Source of the DNA: an uncultured Anaerovibrio sp.
GTDB taxonomy: Bacteria > Bacillota > Negativicutes > Selenomonadales > Selenomonadaceae
Reading direction: 5' to 3'
Length of the DNA stretch: 10,314 nt
NCBI GenBank assembly: GCA_900768695.1
Contig: CAAGDY010000217.1
Span: 1-10,314, forward strand
Of the stretch, positions 1 through 5,452 are shown one piece after another. The position numbers and the translations under genes were made by a program. The notes beneath the pieces were generated by a model. It did no database searches. It worked only from the letters and a program-made list of their open reading frames with translations, and had not been told where the DNA came from. Every line of letters starts with the position of its first letter. Position 1 is the stretch's first letter.

Positions 1-35
1 TCCAAAAAAATAATTATTATTGTTATACATTTTTC

Positions 36-64
36 TTGACAATCAGAGGACAAAATACTATACT
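36..64 (+). promoter_or_regulatory. Near-consensus sigma-70/SigA promoter
   Basis: A perfect -35 box TTGACA lies at 36-41, followed by a 17-bp spacer and the -10 box TATACT at 59-64. The surrounding DNA is AT-rich. Transcription would start near 71 and run rightward into a short region that ends in an intrinsic terminator at 145-168. No protein gene on this strand follows, so the promoter most likely serves a small RNA. Confidence 0.75.
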
Positions 65-70
65 ATTCTC

Positions 71-168
71 AGGTTAAAGAGATGGCCTCGCCGTTTTCCC
101 GCACTTATTATTGATTGCGGCGTACGTCATATAACCGTCGGGCAGGGTGGAAGTTCTTCCACCCTTTT
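71..168 (+). ncRNA. Candidate small RNA of about 98 nt, family unknown
   Basis: The candidate is bounded by the strong promoter at 36-64 and the intrinsic terminator at 145-168. Both ends are visible in the sequence; the start is inferred as about 7 nt after the -10 box. Inside, CCGCA (about 99-103) can pair with TGCGG (about 116-120), and GGTTA near 72 can pair with TAACC near 132, giving a plausible folded body before the terminator. A 10-codon ORF (ATG at 82, stop ending at 114) begins with the peptide MASPFSRTYY and has only a weak AGG/AAAGAG upstream, so a tiny peptide or dual-function RNA is possible. I do not recognise it as SRP RNA, 6S RNA, tmRNA, RNase P RNA or a tRNA. The next plus-strand gene is more than 5 kb away, so it is not an attenuator for a neighbour inside this window. 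Confidence 0.5.
145..168 (+). terminator. Intrinsic terminator of the candidate small RNA
   Basis: GGGTGGAA at 145-152 pairs perfectly with TTCCACCC at 157-164 around a four-base loop. TTTTCT follows immediately. The 8-bp GC-rich stem with a short U-run is a standard rho-independent terminator for plus-strand transcription. Confidence 0.75.
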
Positions 169-223
169 CTCGTGCAAAAAAACAGCATCATCATCCACAG
201 ACAACCTGCAGAGAAAGAAACAA

Positions 224-258
224 CAGGTAACAGGTAACAGGGAACAGCAGACAGGAAA
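224..258. repeat. Five-unit 7-bp tandem repeat
   Basis: Five contiguous 7-bp units read CAGGTAA, CAGGTAA, CAGGGAA, CAGCAGA and CAGGAAA. They lie between the candidate small-RNA terminator and the terminator of the minus-strand smsCB operon. No function is apparent. Apart from this repeat, bases 169-278 hold nothing I can support. Confidence 0.6.
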
Positions 259-278
259 AAGGACAGCTACACGCGAAA

Positions 279-342
279 ATAAAAAATACCTCTATGGAGG
301 ATGCAGGCCCGACAGGAGCCTGATGCCATCTGCCATAGAGGT
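279..342 (-). terminator. Terminator of the smsCB operon
   Basis: On the minus strand a 10-bp stem (ACCTCTATGG from 342-333 pairing with CCATAGAGGT at 297-288) encloses a 35-base apex that can form its own CAGGC/GCCTG hairpin. It is followed by the U-rich run ATTTTTTATTTT. It sits 45 bases after the smsB stop codon, as expected for the operon terminator. On the plus strand the hairpin is followed by a weaker TTATTTTAT, so it might also act bidirectionally. Confidence 0.75.
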
Positions 343-386
343 TATTTTATTGCCTGTTTCACTACCTGTTTATTATCCGCAAAGGA

Positions 387-1310
387 TTACCGCAGGAAGC
401 CGCCGATAATCTGCTCCTCTGCCTCCGCCTCGGTCAGCCCCAGTGACATCAGCTTGATAAGCTGGTCCCCGGCAATCTTGCCGATAGCCGCCTCGTGGAT
501 AAGGGCCGCATCCACATTCCTGGCATCCAGCTTTGGCACAGCCACCACATGGGCCTTGTCCATGATGATGGCATCGCACTCCGCATGGCCACTGCAGACA
601 TTGTTGCCCACAATAGCCGCCTCAAAGACCTGCTCTGAGCTGTCTTTGGCTACGGAGCGGGAGATAACATCGGTGCTGGAGCCCTCGCCGTTCAGCGCCA
701 CCTCGTACACGCTGGTGGCAACCTGCTCCCCATGGGTCATCAGGCGCTCATGGACAATCATAGTGGCTCCCTCGGCCAGCTCCGCCCTGGTAATGCGGTG
801 GGTGTTGTCTACGCCCTTTATCTGCACCATTTCCATGTCCACATAGCTACCAGCCTCCTGATACACCTCGGTCACAGGGTTCAGGATGCGCTTGCCACTG
901 CCATCACCCTCACCATAGTGCTTTTCCACATAGCGTATCCTGGCATTTTTGCCCACAAAGAAGCGATGCACGCCGTCATGCTGGGAATCCTGGTTGCCGC
1001 AGTTGTGGATGCCACAGCCGGCCACAATAACCACATCGGAGTCCTCGCCAATGTAAAAGTCATTGTACACGGTTTCCTTGATACCGCTCTCGCTGAGTAC
1101 CACAGGAATATGCACGCTCTCGTTTTTTGTGCCGGGCTTGATGCGGATATCGATGCCGCTCTTGCCGTCGGTCTTGGTGGCAATATCAATATTGGCAGTG
1201 GTGTTGCGCCCTGCCTTCTCCCCGTTGACACGGATGTTGTATGCTCCCTCCGGCACGCCATGCAAATCAGCTACCTCGGTCAGCATCTGCATCTGGATTT
1301 TGTCTAGCAT
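387..1310 (-). CDS. smsB: SmsB: SufB/SufD-family Fe-S cluster assembly scaffold protein
   Basis: This 307-residue protein is a short SufB/SufD-family scaffold of the minimal SUF-like (SMS) type, about two thirds the length of classical SufB. With SmsC it should form the ATPase-scaffold complex that builds iron-sulfur clusters in the cytoplasm. The C-terminal beta-helix region is diagnostic: HAECDAII near residues 242-249 aligns with the region of E. coli SufB Cys405, and LIHEAAIGKIAGDQL at 270-284 matches the conserved LEHEATTSRIGEDQL block with its glutamate (here Glu273). Further cysteines are C99 and C104 (CGIHNC) and C239. The ATG at 1310 has a strong AAAGGGGGAG upstream, and its ORF overlaps the smsC stop by 7 nt, implying translational coupling. 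Automated annotation may call it SufB or SufD. Family assignment is firm; the SMS subtype is inferred from length and the two-gene layout. Confidence 0.9.
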   Translation of the reverse strand: MLDKIQMQMLTEVADLHGVPEGAYNIRVNGEKAGRNTTANIDIATKTDGKSGIDIRIKPGTKNESVHIPVVLSESGIKETVYNDFYIGEDSDVVIVAGCGIHNCGNQDSQHDGVHRFFVGKNARIRYVEKHYGEGDGSGKRILNPVTEVYQEAGSYVDMEMVQIKGVDNTHRITRAELAEGATMIVHERLMTHGEQVATSVYEVALNGEGSSTDVISRSVAKDSSEQVFEAAIVGNNVCSGHAECDAIIMDKAHVVAVPKLDARNVDAALIHEAAIGKIAGDQLIKLMSLGLTEAEAEEQIIGGFLR

Positions 1311-2056
1311 ATCGCGCTCCCCCTTTCCGGTGCCAGCTTGCTGCAGGCGGCGTTAACTGCGGAGGCAGTCCCCAGAAGCTCCGGCAGGATTGCATCCTTC
1401 GGCCCCTGCTTTGCCACCTTGCCGTTCTCAATCACCACAATCTCATCAGCAATGTTCAAAATGCGCTCCTGATGGGAAATAATCAGCACTGTTCCCTGCA
1501 CGGTTTCCCGGATATTCTCAAATACCTGAATGAGGTTCTGGAAGCTCCAGATATCGATGCCTGCCTCCGGCTCATCAAAGATGGAGAACTTGGTGCCCCT
1601 TGCCAGCACGGTGGCAATCTCGATGCGCTTCAGCTCGCCGCCGGACAGGGACGAGTTCACCTCGCGCTGAATGTATTCCTTGGCGCACAGCCCTACACGG
1701 GAAAGATACTCACAGGCCTTTGCCACGGACAGGTTGGAGCCGGTAGCCAGACGCAGAAGGTCAATCACCTTGATGCCCTTGAAATGCACCGGCTGCTGAA
1801 AAGCAAAGCTGATGCCCAGCTTCGCCCGCTCCGTGATATTTTTCTCCGTAATGTCCTCGCCGTCAAAAACCAGCTGTCCCTCGGTGATAGGGTTGATACC
1901 CATGATGGTCTTGGCAAGGGTGGACTTGCCACCGCCATTTGGCCCTGTGATTACCACAAATTTGCCGTCAGGAATTACCAAATCCATGTGATCGATAATA
2001 TTTTTGCCAGCATTGCCATCTGCAACTGTGTAGGTGACATTTTTTAATTCCAGCAT
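1304..2056 (-). CDS. smsC: SmsC (SufC-like): Fe-S assembly ABC ATPase
   Basis: This 250-residue soluble ABC-type ATPase is the partner of the SufB/D-like scaffold. ATP hydrolysis drives the conformational change needed for Fe-S cluster assembly. All motifs are visible: Walker A GPNGGGKST at 38-46, Q-loop QQ at 87-88, signature LSGGE at 137-141, Walker B with DE at 161-162, and the switch histidine H195. There are no membrane segments, and DEPEAGIDIW after Walker B resembles the DEiDSGLDID stretch typical of SufC. The start at 2056 is preceded by AGGAGA (2073-2068) with an 11-nt spacer, slightly long. No sufS, sufU or sufE lies nearby, which fits a stand-alone smsCB pair. Transcription may come from a promoter hidden in the repeat-rich leader (2057-2283) or by read-through from purBA. 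Confidence 0.93.
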   Translation of the reverse strand: MLELKNVTYTVADGNAGKNIIDHMDLVIPDGKFVVITGPNGGGKSTLAKTIMGINPITEGQLVFDGEDITEKNITERAKLGISFAFQQPVHFKGIKVIDLLRLATGSNLSVAKACEYLSRVGLCAKEYIQREVNSSLSGGELKRIEIATVLARGTKFSIFDEPEAGIDIWSFQNLIQVFENIRETVQGTVLIISHQERILNIADEIVVIENGKVAKQGPKDAILPELLGTASAVNAACSKLAPERGSAIC

Positions 2057-2083
2057 AACAATCTACTTCTCCTAAATACACAC

Positions 2084-2280
2084 AAAACACATAAATACGC
2101 AAAGCCCACGATACATGCCATACACATAAAGCACATAACATACGCAATACACATAACACACATCACACGCACAACATACGCAACATACATGGCGCACATC
2201 ATGCGCATAATACTCGCAACATGTGCAATACACACATGATATACATGCCATATACGCATAATAGACATGCAATACATACA
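2084..2280. repeat. Degenerate 9-bp purine/pyrimidine-alternating tandem repeat in the smsC leader
   Basis: From 2084 to 2236 the plus strand divides into 17 contiguous 9-bp units without phase loss. Examples are ACATACGCA at 2138-2146 and again at 2174-2182, and ATACACATA at 2120-2128 and again at 2147-2155. From 2239 the unit becomes about 11 bp (2239-2249, 2250-2260, 2261-2271), ending with ATACATACA at 2272-2280. Most units strictly alternate purine and pyrimidine. Every stop codon ends in two purines, so the minus strand is open in overlapping frames here; I read those frames as artefacts, since none has a credible ribosome site or family. The tract lies between the terminator hairpin 2284-2318 and the smsC ribosome binding site, so it would form the 5' leader of an smsCB transcript. 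Confidence 0.75.
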
Positions 2281-2283
2281 AAA

Positions 2284-2318
2284 GGGGCTATCATCTTTTT
2301 ACTCAAGATGATAACCCC
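2284..2318 (-). terminator. Probable terminator after purBA
   Basis: GGGG (2284-2287) pairs with CCCC (2315-2318), and after one mismatch TATCATCTT (2289-2297) pairs with AAGATGATA (2305-2313) around a 7-base loop. On the minus strand it is followed by TTTTGTATG. It stands between purA and smsC, so it should terminate, or partly terminate, purBA transcription before smsCB. The U-run is short, so read-through is plausible. Confidence 0.6.
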
Positions 2319-2348
2319 TGAAAATCATGCACTCTGCTGCACAACCCA

Positions 2349-2486
2349 TGAAATGGCATGTACCCTGAGAAAACCTTTGTTGCGCCTCGTTACTTCATTC
2401 ATCAGAGCCGCAGGCGATAGATGAATGTTAGTAACGCGAGGCACAACTAAGAGCGAGAGCGGGTTTTCACGGGTACAGCCATTTCA
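2349..2486 (-). repeat. Palindromic intergenic element, copy A (ERIC/MITE-like)
   Basis: This 138-bp hairpin element starts 89 bases after the purA stop. Outer arms TGAAATGG (2349-2356)/CCATTTCA (2479-2486), TGTACCC (2359-2365)/GGGTACA (2471-2477) and GAAAACC (2369-2375)/GGTTTTC (2462-2468) pair in order. Inside, GCCTCG, TTACT and ATTCATC pair with GATGAAT, AGTAA and CGAGGC around an apex containing GCCGCAGGC. The core at 2361-2468 matches copy B (8086-8193, opposite strand) at 101 of 108 positions by eye; 2384-2446 is identical. It encodes no transposase. A non-autonomous palindromic repeat or a mobile 3'-UTR hairpin fits best. I see no clear target-site duplication. Strand is given so that both copies read in the direction of the gene upstream. 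Confidence 0.85.
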
Positions 2487-2550
2487 TCGTCATACGACGA
2501 ACAATTTCATCGCCATACGCTGAACGAATTTATCGTCATACGCCCAACAA
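2481..2550. repeat. Three 23-bp direct repeats after purA
   Basis: Three contiguous 23-bp units (2481-2503, 2504-2526, 2528-2550) share the pattern ATTTCATCGYCATACGC followed by a variable GAACA-like end; the third unit lacks one base in ATTTC. The first unit overlaps the right arm of palindromic element A. There are no spacers, so this is not a CRISPR array. The block begins 25 bases after the purA stop and has no recognised function. Confidence 0.7.
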
Positions 2551-2574
2551 TCTTAACGATGGAAACCAAAGAAA

Positions 2575-3861
2575 TTAAAACAAATCCTTGGCCAGCACGA
2601 TGGTCTGGTCGCGGTTCGGGCCTACGGACACAATGCCCAAATCAATGCCGGTAACCTCCGCCATGCGCTCCAGGTAGATGCGTGCCTTCTCAGGCAGCTC
2701 CTCATAGGTGCGGATGCCGCTGATGTCGGTCTTCCAGCCCTCAAAGGTTTCATATACAGGCTCAACCTCTGCCAGCACCTTCAGGGAGGCAGGGATTTCG
2801 TTGAGGATTTCGCCCTTGTACTTGTAAGCTACGCACATCTTGATTTCATCCATGCAATCGAGGATATCAAGACGGGTGATAGCCATGTAGTCAATGCCGG
2901 ACAGCATGCCGGCATAGCGCACAATGCAGGCATCCAGCCAGCCGGTACGACGCGGACGGCCGGTAACAGTGCCATACTCATGGCCTGCATCGCGAATCTT
3001 GTCGCCAATCTCATTGAGCTGCTCCGTAGGGAACGGCCCCTCGCCTACGCGGGTGCAGTATGCCTTTACCACGCCTACAACCTTGTCGATGTCGCGAGGC
3101 GCAACGCCTGCGCCTACGCCGATACCACCGGAAATAGGGTGAGAAGCGGTAACGTACGGATATGTACCATAATCGATATCCAGCATGGTTGCCTGGGCAC
3201 CTTCAAAGAGGATTTTCCTGCCGGCCTTGATTTCATCATGAAGCAGGGCGATGGTATCGCACACATAAGGGCGCAGGCGGTCTGCATAGCCCTCGTACTC
3301 CTTCAGCATGGTTTCATAATCCATCGGCTCCTTGCCGTAGAGCTTCACAATCTCCTGATTTTTCAGCTCCAGGTTTTCCTTCAGCCTCTTGGCAAATTCT
3401 TCCTTGTCGATGAAATCGCAGACACGGATGCCGATGCGATGGTCGCGGTCAGCATAGCACGGACCGATGCCGTTCTTGGTAGTGCCGACCTTGTTGTCAC
3501 CCTTCAGCTCCTCGATATAGCCGTCCATCTCGCAGTGATACGGCAGAACCACATGGGCGCGGTTGCTGATGCGGACGCCGCTGACATCAATGCCCTTCTC
3601 AATCATGCCGTCCATTTCCTGCAGCATGACCTTCGGGTTAAACGCAACGCCGTTGCCCACAACGCACAAGGTACCCTTGTAAAGAATACCGGATGGCATC
3701 AGGCGCAGCTTGTACTCCGTGCCATCAACGGCAACAGTGTGGCCGGCATTGCTGCCGCCCTGATAGCGGACAACGGTCTCGGCCTTCTGTGCCAGATAAT
3801 CTACGATTTTACCCTTACCTTCGTCACCCCACTGGGTGCCCAAAACTACAACAGCTGACAT
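2575..3861 (-). CDS. purA: Adenylosuccinate synthetase PurA
   Basis: PurA makes adenylosuccinate from IMP and aspartate using GTP, the first committed step from IMP to AMP, in the cytoplasm. The 428-residue length is typical. Diagnostic motifs are the N-terminal WGDEGKGK loop (11-18) with catalytic Asp13, GGSNAGHTV with catalytic His41, GTTKNGIGPCYADR (126-139), FEGAQATMLDIDYGTYP (219-235) and GTVTGRPRRTGWLD (297-310). The ATG at 3861 has AGGGGAG (3876-3870) with an 8-nt spacer. It lies 72 bases downstream of purB on the same strand, so the two are probably co-transcribed. PurB acts on the product of PurA, making the pair a complete IMP-to-AMP module. No other pur genes are visible in the window. 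Confidence 0.97.
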   Translation of the reverse strand: MSAVVVLGTQWGDEGKGKIVDYLAQKAETVVRYQGGSNAGHTVAVDGTEYKLRLMPSGILYKGTLCVVGNGVAFNPKVMLQEMDGMIEKGIDVSGVRISNRAHVVLPYHCEMDGYIEELKGDNKVGTTKNGIGPCYADRDHRIGIRVCDFIDKEEFAKRLKENLELKNQEIVKLYGKEPMDYETMLKEYEGYADRLRPYVCDTIALLHDEIKAGRKILFEGAQATMLDIDYGTYPYVTASHPISGGIGVGAGVAPRDIDKVVGVVKAYCTRVGEGPFPTEQLNEIGDKIRDAGHEYGTVTGRPRRTGWLDACIVRYAGMLSGIDYMAITRLDILDCMDEIKMCVAYKYKGEILNEIPASLKVLAEVEPVYETFEGWKTDISGIRTYEELPEKARIYLERMAEVTGIDLGIVSVGPNRDQTIVLAKDLF

Positions 3862-3894
3862 ACAGCAGTCTCCCCTCGTTTTTCTATCAACAAT

Positions 3895-3938
3895 ATCCCA
3901 TCTTGGCGATTACAAAAATCCCGTCTTTGGCAATTACA
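3895..3938. repeat. Imperfect tandem duplication spanning the purB stop codon
   Basis: ATCCCATCTTGGCGATTACA at 3895-3914 is repeated, with three changes and one extra base, at 3918-3938. The right copy contains the purB stop codon (3934-3936), and the left copy carries the matching TAA outside the gene. It looks like an old short duplication that lengthened the purB-purA spacer. No function is evident. Confidence 0.6.
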
Positions 3939-5226
3939 GGCCAAAGCGTGCCATAATCATATCCACATGGCGGAGGAAATAATCAACCTTGAAGCACTCG
4001 TCAATCTCAGCCTGGGTAAGATATTTGGTAACATCCTCGTCCTTGCTGATATTGGTGCGGAAGTCCTCCTTCTGCAGCCAACGCTTCATAGCGTTTCTCT
4101 GTACCCACTTGTAAGCATCCTCGCGGAGAACGCCCTTGCTTACCAAGGCAATCAGGATGCGCTGGCTGAAAATCAGGCCGCCGGTCTTGTTCAGGTTCTC
4201 CAGCATAGCCTCCGGATATACCAGCAGCTTGTCGATGATGTTGGTAAACTTCCTGATGCAGTAGTCCACGTTGATGGTGCTGTCAGGCAGAATTACGCGC
4301 TCCACGGAGGAATGGGAAATATCCCTTTCATGCCACAGGGTAACATCCTCCATAGCAGCTACGGCATTGCCGCGTACCAGACGTGCCATACCGGAAATAC
4401 GCTCGCAGGTGATAGGATTGCGCTTATGAGGCATAGCGGAAGAGCCCTTCTGCCCAGGGGAGAAATACTCCTCTGCCTCGCGGATATCGGTACGCTGCAG
4501 GTTGCGGATTTCGGTAGCGAACTTCTCAAAGGAGCTTGCTACGATGGCCAGAGTAGTCATGTACTCGGCATGGCGGTCACGCTGGATAACCTGGGTAGCC
4601 AGCGGAACAGGGGTAATGCCCAGCTTCTTGCATACCAGCTCCTCAATCTTCGGATTGATGTTGGAGTAGGTACCAACGGCACCGGACAGCTTGCCCACGG
4701 AAACAACCTTCTTGGCATGCTCCACGCGCTCGATATCGCGGTCAACCTCGTTCAACCAGAGAGCCAGCTTCAGGCCAAAGGTCATCGGCTCTGCATGGAT
4801 GCCGTGGGTACGGCCGATGCAGACGGTATGCTTGAACTCGGCGGCGCGGCGCACCAGCACCTCGCGGAACTTCTTCAGGTCATCCAGAATCAGCTCTGCG
4901 GACTTCTTCATCATGATGCCCAGAGCGGTATCCTTTACGTCACTGGAGGTCAGGCCCTTGTGGATATACTTGGAGTCCTCACCCACATACTCTGCTACAT
5001 TAGTCAGGAAGGCAATAATATCATGATTGGTAACCTTCTCAATTTCTTTTACGCGAGGCAGGTCAAACTTTGCCTTGGCACGGATATTCTCAGCTGCCTC
5101 TTTCGGAATCTCGCCCAGCTCAGCCATAGCCTCGCATGCCGCGATTTCTACGTCCAGCATAACCTCGAACTCATGCTGGAGTGTCCAGATATTACCCATT
5201 TCAGGATTTGTATACCGTTCAATCAT
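3934..5226 (-). CDS. purB: Adenylosuccinate lyase PurB
   Basis: PurB catalyses two beta-eliminations that release fumarate: SAICAR to AICAR in the de novo purine pathway, and adenylosuccinate to AMP. At 430 residues it is the short B. subtilis/T. maritima type of the fumarase/aspartase superfamily. Visible signatures are TNHD with His68, KYIHKGLTSSD with His89, RTHG with His141, and the family signature GSSAMPHKRNP at 261-271 with the catalytic serine loop. The ATG at 5226 has AGGGAGG (5243-5237) and a 10-nt spacer. It is first in the purB-purA transcript, with its own promoter at 5348-5319 and a leader hairpin that may attenuate transcription. A long open frame exists antisense to it on the plus strand, but that is a coding shadow. 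Confidence 0.97.
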   Translation of the reverse strand: MIERYTNPEMGNIWTLQHEFEVMLDVEIAACEAMAELGEIPKEAAENIRAKAKFDLPRVKEIEKVTNHDIIAFLTNVAEYVGEDSKYIHKGLTSSDVKDTALGIMMKKSAELILDDLKKFREVLVRRAAEFKHTVCIGRTHGIHAEPMTFGLKLALWLNEVDRDIERVEHAKKVVSVGKLSGAVGTYSNINPKIEELVCKKLGITPVPLATQVIQRDRHAEYMTTLAIVASSFEKFATEIRNLQRTDIREAEEYFSPGQKGSSAMPHKRNPITCERISGMARLVRGNAVAAMEDVTLWHERDISHSSVERVILPDSTINVDYCIRKFTNIIDKLLVYPEAMLENLNKTGGLIFSQRILIALVSKGVLREDAYKWVQRNAMKRWLQKEDFRTNISKDEDVTKYLTQAEIDECFKVDYFLRHVDMIMARFGL

Positions 5227-5253
5227 AGAATTTTTTCCTCCCTAACTTACATT

Positions 5254-5284
5254 AAAAAAGGACTCAGGCTGTAAATGCCCTGAG
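5254..5284 (-). terminator. Leader hairpin with U-run upstream of purB (possible attenuator)
   Basis: On the minus strand CTCAGG (5284-5279) pairs with CCTGAG (5268-5263), with further inner G-C pairing, and is followed by TCC and six Ts (5259-5254). It lies between the inferred purB start site near 5312 and the purB ribosome site. A short GGAAT/ATTCC stem (5288-5292 and 5299-5303) lies just 5' of it. A terminator in this leader suggests premature-termination control. I cannot identify the ligand or antiterminator, and it does not match the purine-riboswitch core. Confidence 0.5.
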
Positions 5285-5318
5285 CGTGGAATATTTCATT
5301 CCATTGTTATACTCATAT

Positions 5319-5348
5319 ATCATAGCATGTATAGAGCAGTTGTGTCAA
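5319..5348 (-). promoter_or_regulatory. purB promoter
   Basis: On the minus strand the -35 box TTGACA (5348-5343) is perfect. It is followed by an 18-bp spacer and the -10 box TATGAT (5324-5319). Transcription would start near 5312, leaving a leader of about 86 nt before the purB start at 5226. Confidence 0.7.
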
Positions 5349-5364
5349 TGAATTCCGCCACAAC
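5339..5364. promoter_or_regulatory. Inverted repeat over the purB -35 box, possible operator
   Basis: GTTGTG (5339-5344) and CACAAC (5359-5364) form a perfect 6-bp inverted repeat with a 14-bp spacer. The left half overlaps the purB -35 box, and the whole lies between the divergent purB and LacI-family promoters. It could bind a dimeric regulator. It does not resemble a classic B. subtilis PurBox. Confidence is low because repeats this short occur by chance. Confidence 0.3.
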
Positions 5365-5370
5365 AGCCCC

Positions 5371-5399
5371 TTGCAGAAAATTCTCCCTGCCTATAGAAT
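5371..5399 (+). promoter_or_regulatory. Candidate promoter of the LacI-family regulator gene
   Basis: TTGCAG (5371-5376), a 17-bp spacer and TAGAAT (5394-5399) make a moderate sigma-70-like promoter. The inferred start is about 45 bases before the regulator's ATG at 5453. It diverges from the purB promoter. Confidence 0.4.
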
Positions 5400-5452
5400 T
5401 GAAAGCATATACGCAATATACTGAAACAAAAATATCGAAAGGCGGAAAAAAT

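Noticed and set aside
20..409. A 129-codon open frame on the plus strand.
   Set aside because: Its ATG lies upstream of the strong promoter, it runs through two terminators and a tandem repeat, and ends inside smsB antisense. No family is recognisable.
2044..2281. Overlapping open frames on the minus strand encoding Tyr/Val/Cys/Met-rich peptides.
   Set aside because: The 9-bp alternating repeat excludes stop codons by composition, there is no ribosome site, and the frames run into the smsC start region. I treat them as artefacts.
2349..2486. Insertion sequence or transposase remnant.
   Set aside because: There is no coding capacity and no clear target-site duplication. A non-autonomous palindromic repeat fits better.
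2481..2550. Possible CRISPR array.
   Set aside because: The three 23-bp units are contiguous with no spacers, and no cas gene is present.
3967..5274. A 435-codon open frame antisense to purB.
   Set aside because: It is almost entirely antisense to a well-supported purB gene, has no domain I recognise, and reflects third-position composition of the true gene.
5227..5330. Purine riboswitch upstream of purB.
   Set aside because: The leader of about 86 nt lacks the three-way-junction core and paired loops; only a terminator-like hairpin is supported.
5327..5452. A 42-residue N-terminal extension of the LacI-family protein from the ATG at 5327.
   Set aside because: It lacks a ribosome site, includes the inferred promoter, and places the helix-turn-helix unusually far from the N-terminus.
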